Assembly (NCBI GenBank): GCA_020629335.1
Contig: JAHDDN010000210.1
Coordinates: 1-8,978, forward strand
Length of the DNA: 8,978 nucleotides
Reading direction: 5' to 3'
From: Chitinophagales bacterium
GTDB lineage: Bacteria > Bacteroidota > Bacteroidia > Chitinophagales > UBA2359
Part shown: positions 6,217-8,978 of the stretch, piece after piece
Position numbering within the stretch: position 1 is the stretch's first letter
Layout of the letters: every line of letters begins with the position of its first letter
Notes under the pieces: model-generated
What the model was told of the DNA's origin: nothing
The model's input: only the letters and a program-made list of their open reading frames with translations
Databases searched by the model: none
Translations under genes and position numbers: made by a program

Positions 6217-6313
6217 GCTAGATTCCTACTATAATTTATGCTAAAATGACATAAAAATCAATACTACTGCCAAATTAACGTGCTAAAACGGACAAATTTG
6301 CAGGAATATAGAG

Positions 6314-6332
6314 TTGGCACAGAATGTGACAA
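6314..6332. promoter_or_regulatory. Dyad upstream of groES (operator, or sigma-54-like site)
   Basis: TTGGCAC and GTGACAA form an inverted repeat with six of seven matching positions and a five-base spacer, about 50 bp before the groES ATG. Two readings compete: a repressor operator, or a sigma-54-type promoter, since TTGGCAC equals the -24 element. At the proper distance the -12 element reads GTGA where TTGC is expected, which counts against sigma-54. It is not a CIRCE element. Confidence 0.35.
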
Positions 6333-6381
6333 GTAAGGGATTGTAATTATTATTATTTAATCATAAATAAAAATCTTTCAA

Positions 6382-6663
6382 ATGGCAAAGGAAGTGAGCA
6401 TCAAGCCATTGGCTGATAGAGTTTTAGTACAGCCAGCACCTGCTGAAGAAACAACAAGAGGTGGAATCATTATTCCAGAAACAGCTAAAGAAAAGCAACA
6501 AAAAGGTACCATCATCGCTGTTGGTAACGGCAAAGTAGATGAGCCTTTAACTGTAAAAGTTGGAGATAGCGTACTTTACGGAAAGTACTCTGGTACAGAA
6601 ATCTCTTTCGAAGGAGAAGATTATCTCATCATGAGAGAATCAGACATCTTTGCAATTATATAG
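6382..6663 (+). CDS. groES: Co-chaperonin GroES (Hsp10)
   Basis: The 93-residue cytoplasmic co-chaperonin caps GroEL as a seven-membered ring during ATP-driven folding. The sequence is full length and typical: [12 protein letters not shown] at residues 7-18, then the flexible mobile loop with [12 protein letters not shown] (27-38) that contacts GroEL, AVGNGKV at 46-52, and the C-terminal [15 protein letters not shown]...[13 protein letters not shown]. The ATG is preceded by A/T-rich sequence without a Shine-Dalgarno site. groEL follows on the same strand after 67 bp, forming the standard operon. A dyad about 50 bp upstream is a candidate control site. The stop codon lies in a 17-bp palindrome. 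Confidence 0.98.
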   Translation: MAKEVSIKPLADRVLVQPAPAEETTRGGIIIPETAKEKQQKGTIIAVGNGKVDEPLTVKVGDSVLYGKYSGTEISFEGEDYLIMRESDIFAII

Positions 6664-6673
6664 TCACTATATA
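6657..6673. repeat. Short perfect palindrome over the groES stop codon
   Basis: TATATAGT, a single C, then ACTATATA form a perfect dyad with 8-bp arms, and the groES stop (TAG, 6661-6663) lies inside it. As RNA the central bases would have to open into a loop, leaving a weak A/U stem. It could slightly affect read-through or mRNA processing between groES and groEL, or be chance in A/T-rich sequence. Confidence 0.4.
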
Positions 6674-6727
6674 GTTGAATTTGAAGTTTTTAGAATCATT
6701 AGTAAAAACAATTAAAAATACAATTAA

Positions 6728-8377
<1,650 letters not shown>

Positions 8378-8397
8378 GCCACTTTTAAAAAAAATGT

Positions 8398-8436
8398 CAA
8401 CAGCTCGTAAATTCATTTACGGGCTGTTGGCTTTTT
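8398..8436 (+). terminator. Intrinsic terminator of the groES-groEL operon
   Basis: CAACAGCTCGTAAA (8398-8411) pairs with TTTACGGGCTGTTG (8416-8429) over 14 positions with one T-G wobble and a TTCA loop, followed after GC by five T's (8432-8436). It starts 20 bases after the groEL stop. Its downstream arm also holds the TTG that may serve as the -33 box of the tRNA promoter. Confidence 0.92.
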
Positions 8437-8457
8437 AAAAAGAAAATTATATCTTTG
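8427..8457 (+). promoter_or_regulatory. Bacteroidota-type promoter for tRNA-Leu
   Basis: TATCTTTG at 8450-8457 matches the TAnnTTTG -7 consensus, and TTG at 8427-8429 stands 20 bp upstream, a suitable spacing for the -33 element. The tRNA begins 10 bases after the -7 box, so transcription would start only a few bases before the mature 5' end. The -33 TTG overlaps the groEL terminator stem. Confidence 0.65.
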
Positions 8458-8467
8458 TCCGACTTTT

Positions 8468-8549
8468 GCGGGTGTGGTGAAATTGGTAGACACGCTAGAC
8501 TTAGGATCTAGTGCTTCACGGCTTGGGGGTTCGAGTCCCTCCACCCGCA
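8468..8549 (+). tRNA. tRNA-Leu, anticodon UAG
   Basis: The 82-base gene folds as a complete tRNA: acceptor GCGGGTG/CACCCGC (8468-8474, 8542-8548), discriminator A at 8549, a Leu-type D arm (GTGAAATTGGTAGACAC), anticodon stem CTAGA/TCTAG (8495-8499, 8507-8511) with loop CTTAGGA and anticodon TAG at 8502-8504, a medium-long variable arm (8512-8524), and T loop TTCGAGT (8530-8536). It reads CUN-type leucine codons, chiefly CUA. The 3' CCA is not encoded and must be added. Seven T's (8551-8557) after the acceptor may end transcription. Confidence 0.97.
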
Positions 8550-8557
8550 CTTTTTTT

Positions 8558-8700
8558 CCTTTCTATGAGAATTCCTCTCCTTTATTTAGTTAATTAGTTC
8601 CATGGTGAATTAGATAATTGGTTCATTGATTTTGGTGTTTTGACGGTATAAACTAATTGACTAATCTTCTAATCACATTTAATTTACTGGATACTGGCTT
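8558..8700. other. Gene-free A/T-rich spacer
   Basis: Between the tRNA and repeat copy 2 no credible gene is present on either strand. The stretch contains several loosely repeated ATTAG/TAATTGG-like words, partly in inverted order (near 8602-8620 and 8652-8677), which look like simple-sequence decay with no defined boundaries. Confidence 0.5.
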
Positions 8701-8916
8701 AGGGATGGCAGCGGTATGTGGCGTCAATGGCCTGACTTATGTAGATTAGGCAGACGTAGGCTGGCCCGAAGGGCAGACAAGTATGCCTTAGCGAAATAGG
8801 AAGGACATAGCCACATAAGAGCGGACAGCCCGACCCTATTTTTATTTTGGCCAGCAGGCGCACATGTAGGTACGCACCAATCAATAACTGGCCAAAAAAA
8901 AATAGGGGAAGCCCCC
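8701..8916 (-). repeat. Dispersed structured repeat, copy 2
   Basis: The reverse complement aligns over its full length with 5927-6140. Shared blocks are 8814-8836 (one mismatch in 23 positions), the GCCCTTCGGGC block (8759-8781), and the end blocks. The arms read CCCTA-T(n)-GGCCAG in this copy instead of GATCA-T(n)-GGCCG, yet still pair with each other (about 8830-8850 with 8891-8908). The long-range stem GCCACATA/TATGTGGC (8810-8817, 8715-8722) is perfect here. The inner hairpin GGTGCGT...GTGCGCC has T-G wobbles. Frames of 61-64 codons in the element are not credible genes. The arm end faces a possible gene start 33 bp downstream. Confidence 0.85.
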
Positions 8917-8949
8917 AATCATTATTTTTTTAACCAAAATATAAAAGAC

Positions 8950-8978
8950 GTGAATTTTTCACAAGAAGCTCAAGATAG
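8950..8978 (+). CDS. Possible start of a gene running off the window (GTG start)
   Basis: From a GTG at 8950 the frame reads (M)NFSQEAQD to the edge, after an A/T-rich leader like those of the other genes here. Nine codons are too few to name a family. The minus strand is also open over these bases (a tail ending LLYFG and a stop near 8930), so the coding strand is not certain. Confidence 0.25.

Noticed and set aside
6239..6332. CIRCE operator upstream of groES
   Set aside because: GTGCTAAAA resembles the right half of CIRCE, but no TTAGCACTC partner lies nine bases upstream.
8699..8918. Two overlapping minus-strand frames of 61-64 codons
   Set aside because: They lie in repeat copy 2; similarity to the frames in copy 1 reflects the repeat DNA, and the conserved pairing explains the sequence better than coding.

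Overview
The window looks like a chromosomal segment of a Bacteroidota bacterium, plausibly from the Saprospirales/Lewinella side, though that placement rests on general impression only. The evidence is moderate-to-low G+C, start codons preceded by A/T-rich stretches instead of Shine-Dalgarno sites, TAnnTTTG-type -7 promoter boxes, two secreted proteins with type IX secretion (T9SS) C-terminal sorting domains, a type B L31, a GlmU-like fusion typical of the phylum, and a tRNA without an encoded CCA.

Layout, left to right. A heptamer tandem array (1-56) contains the stop codon of a minus-strand GlmU-like nucleotidyltransferase/hexapeptide-repeat gene. Upstream of it, also on the minus strand and separated by a clear intrinsic terminator, is type B L31 (rpmE2) with a good -7 box. 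Divergent from L31 is a YkuK-family RNase H-like gene. Two adjacent plus-strand genes for exported T9SS cargo follow: a metzincin-like zinc protease candidate, and a repeat (possibly beta-propeller) protein. The convergent gap after them (4971-5172) is filled by a 158-bp imperfect palindrome and a small GC-rich hairpin with a T tract. A conserved-looking minus-strand gene of unknown function comes next. The groES-groEL operon follows, ending in a strong terminator, then tRNA-Leu(UAG) with its own promoter. The first bases of a possible further gene lie at the right edge.

The chaperonin operon, L31, tRNA and YkuK-like genes are housekeeping. The two T9SS proteins are the accessory, outward-facing part; their closeness (44-bp gap, same strand) suggests co-transcription. 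No phage, insertion sequence, CRISPR array or defence genes were seen.

The most interesting content is between the genes. Two diverged copies (about 215 bp each, opposite orientations, at 5927-6140 and 8701-8916) belong to one dispersed repeat family. Their inverted-repeat arms differ in sequence but stay self-complementary within each copy, including a compensatory change in a second, long-range stem. Both copies carry a small GC hairpin in the loop of the arms, and related hairpins occur alone at 1213-1233 and 5144-5171. Each copy turns its arm end towards a start codon (or possible start codon) 25-33 bp away. Smaller inverted repeats sit just before the first T9SS gene, upstream of groES, and across the groES stop codon.
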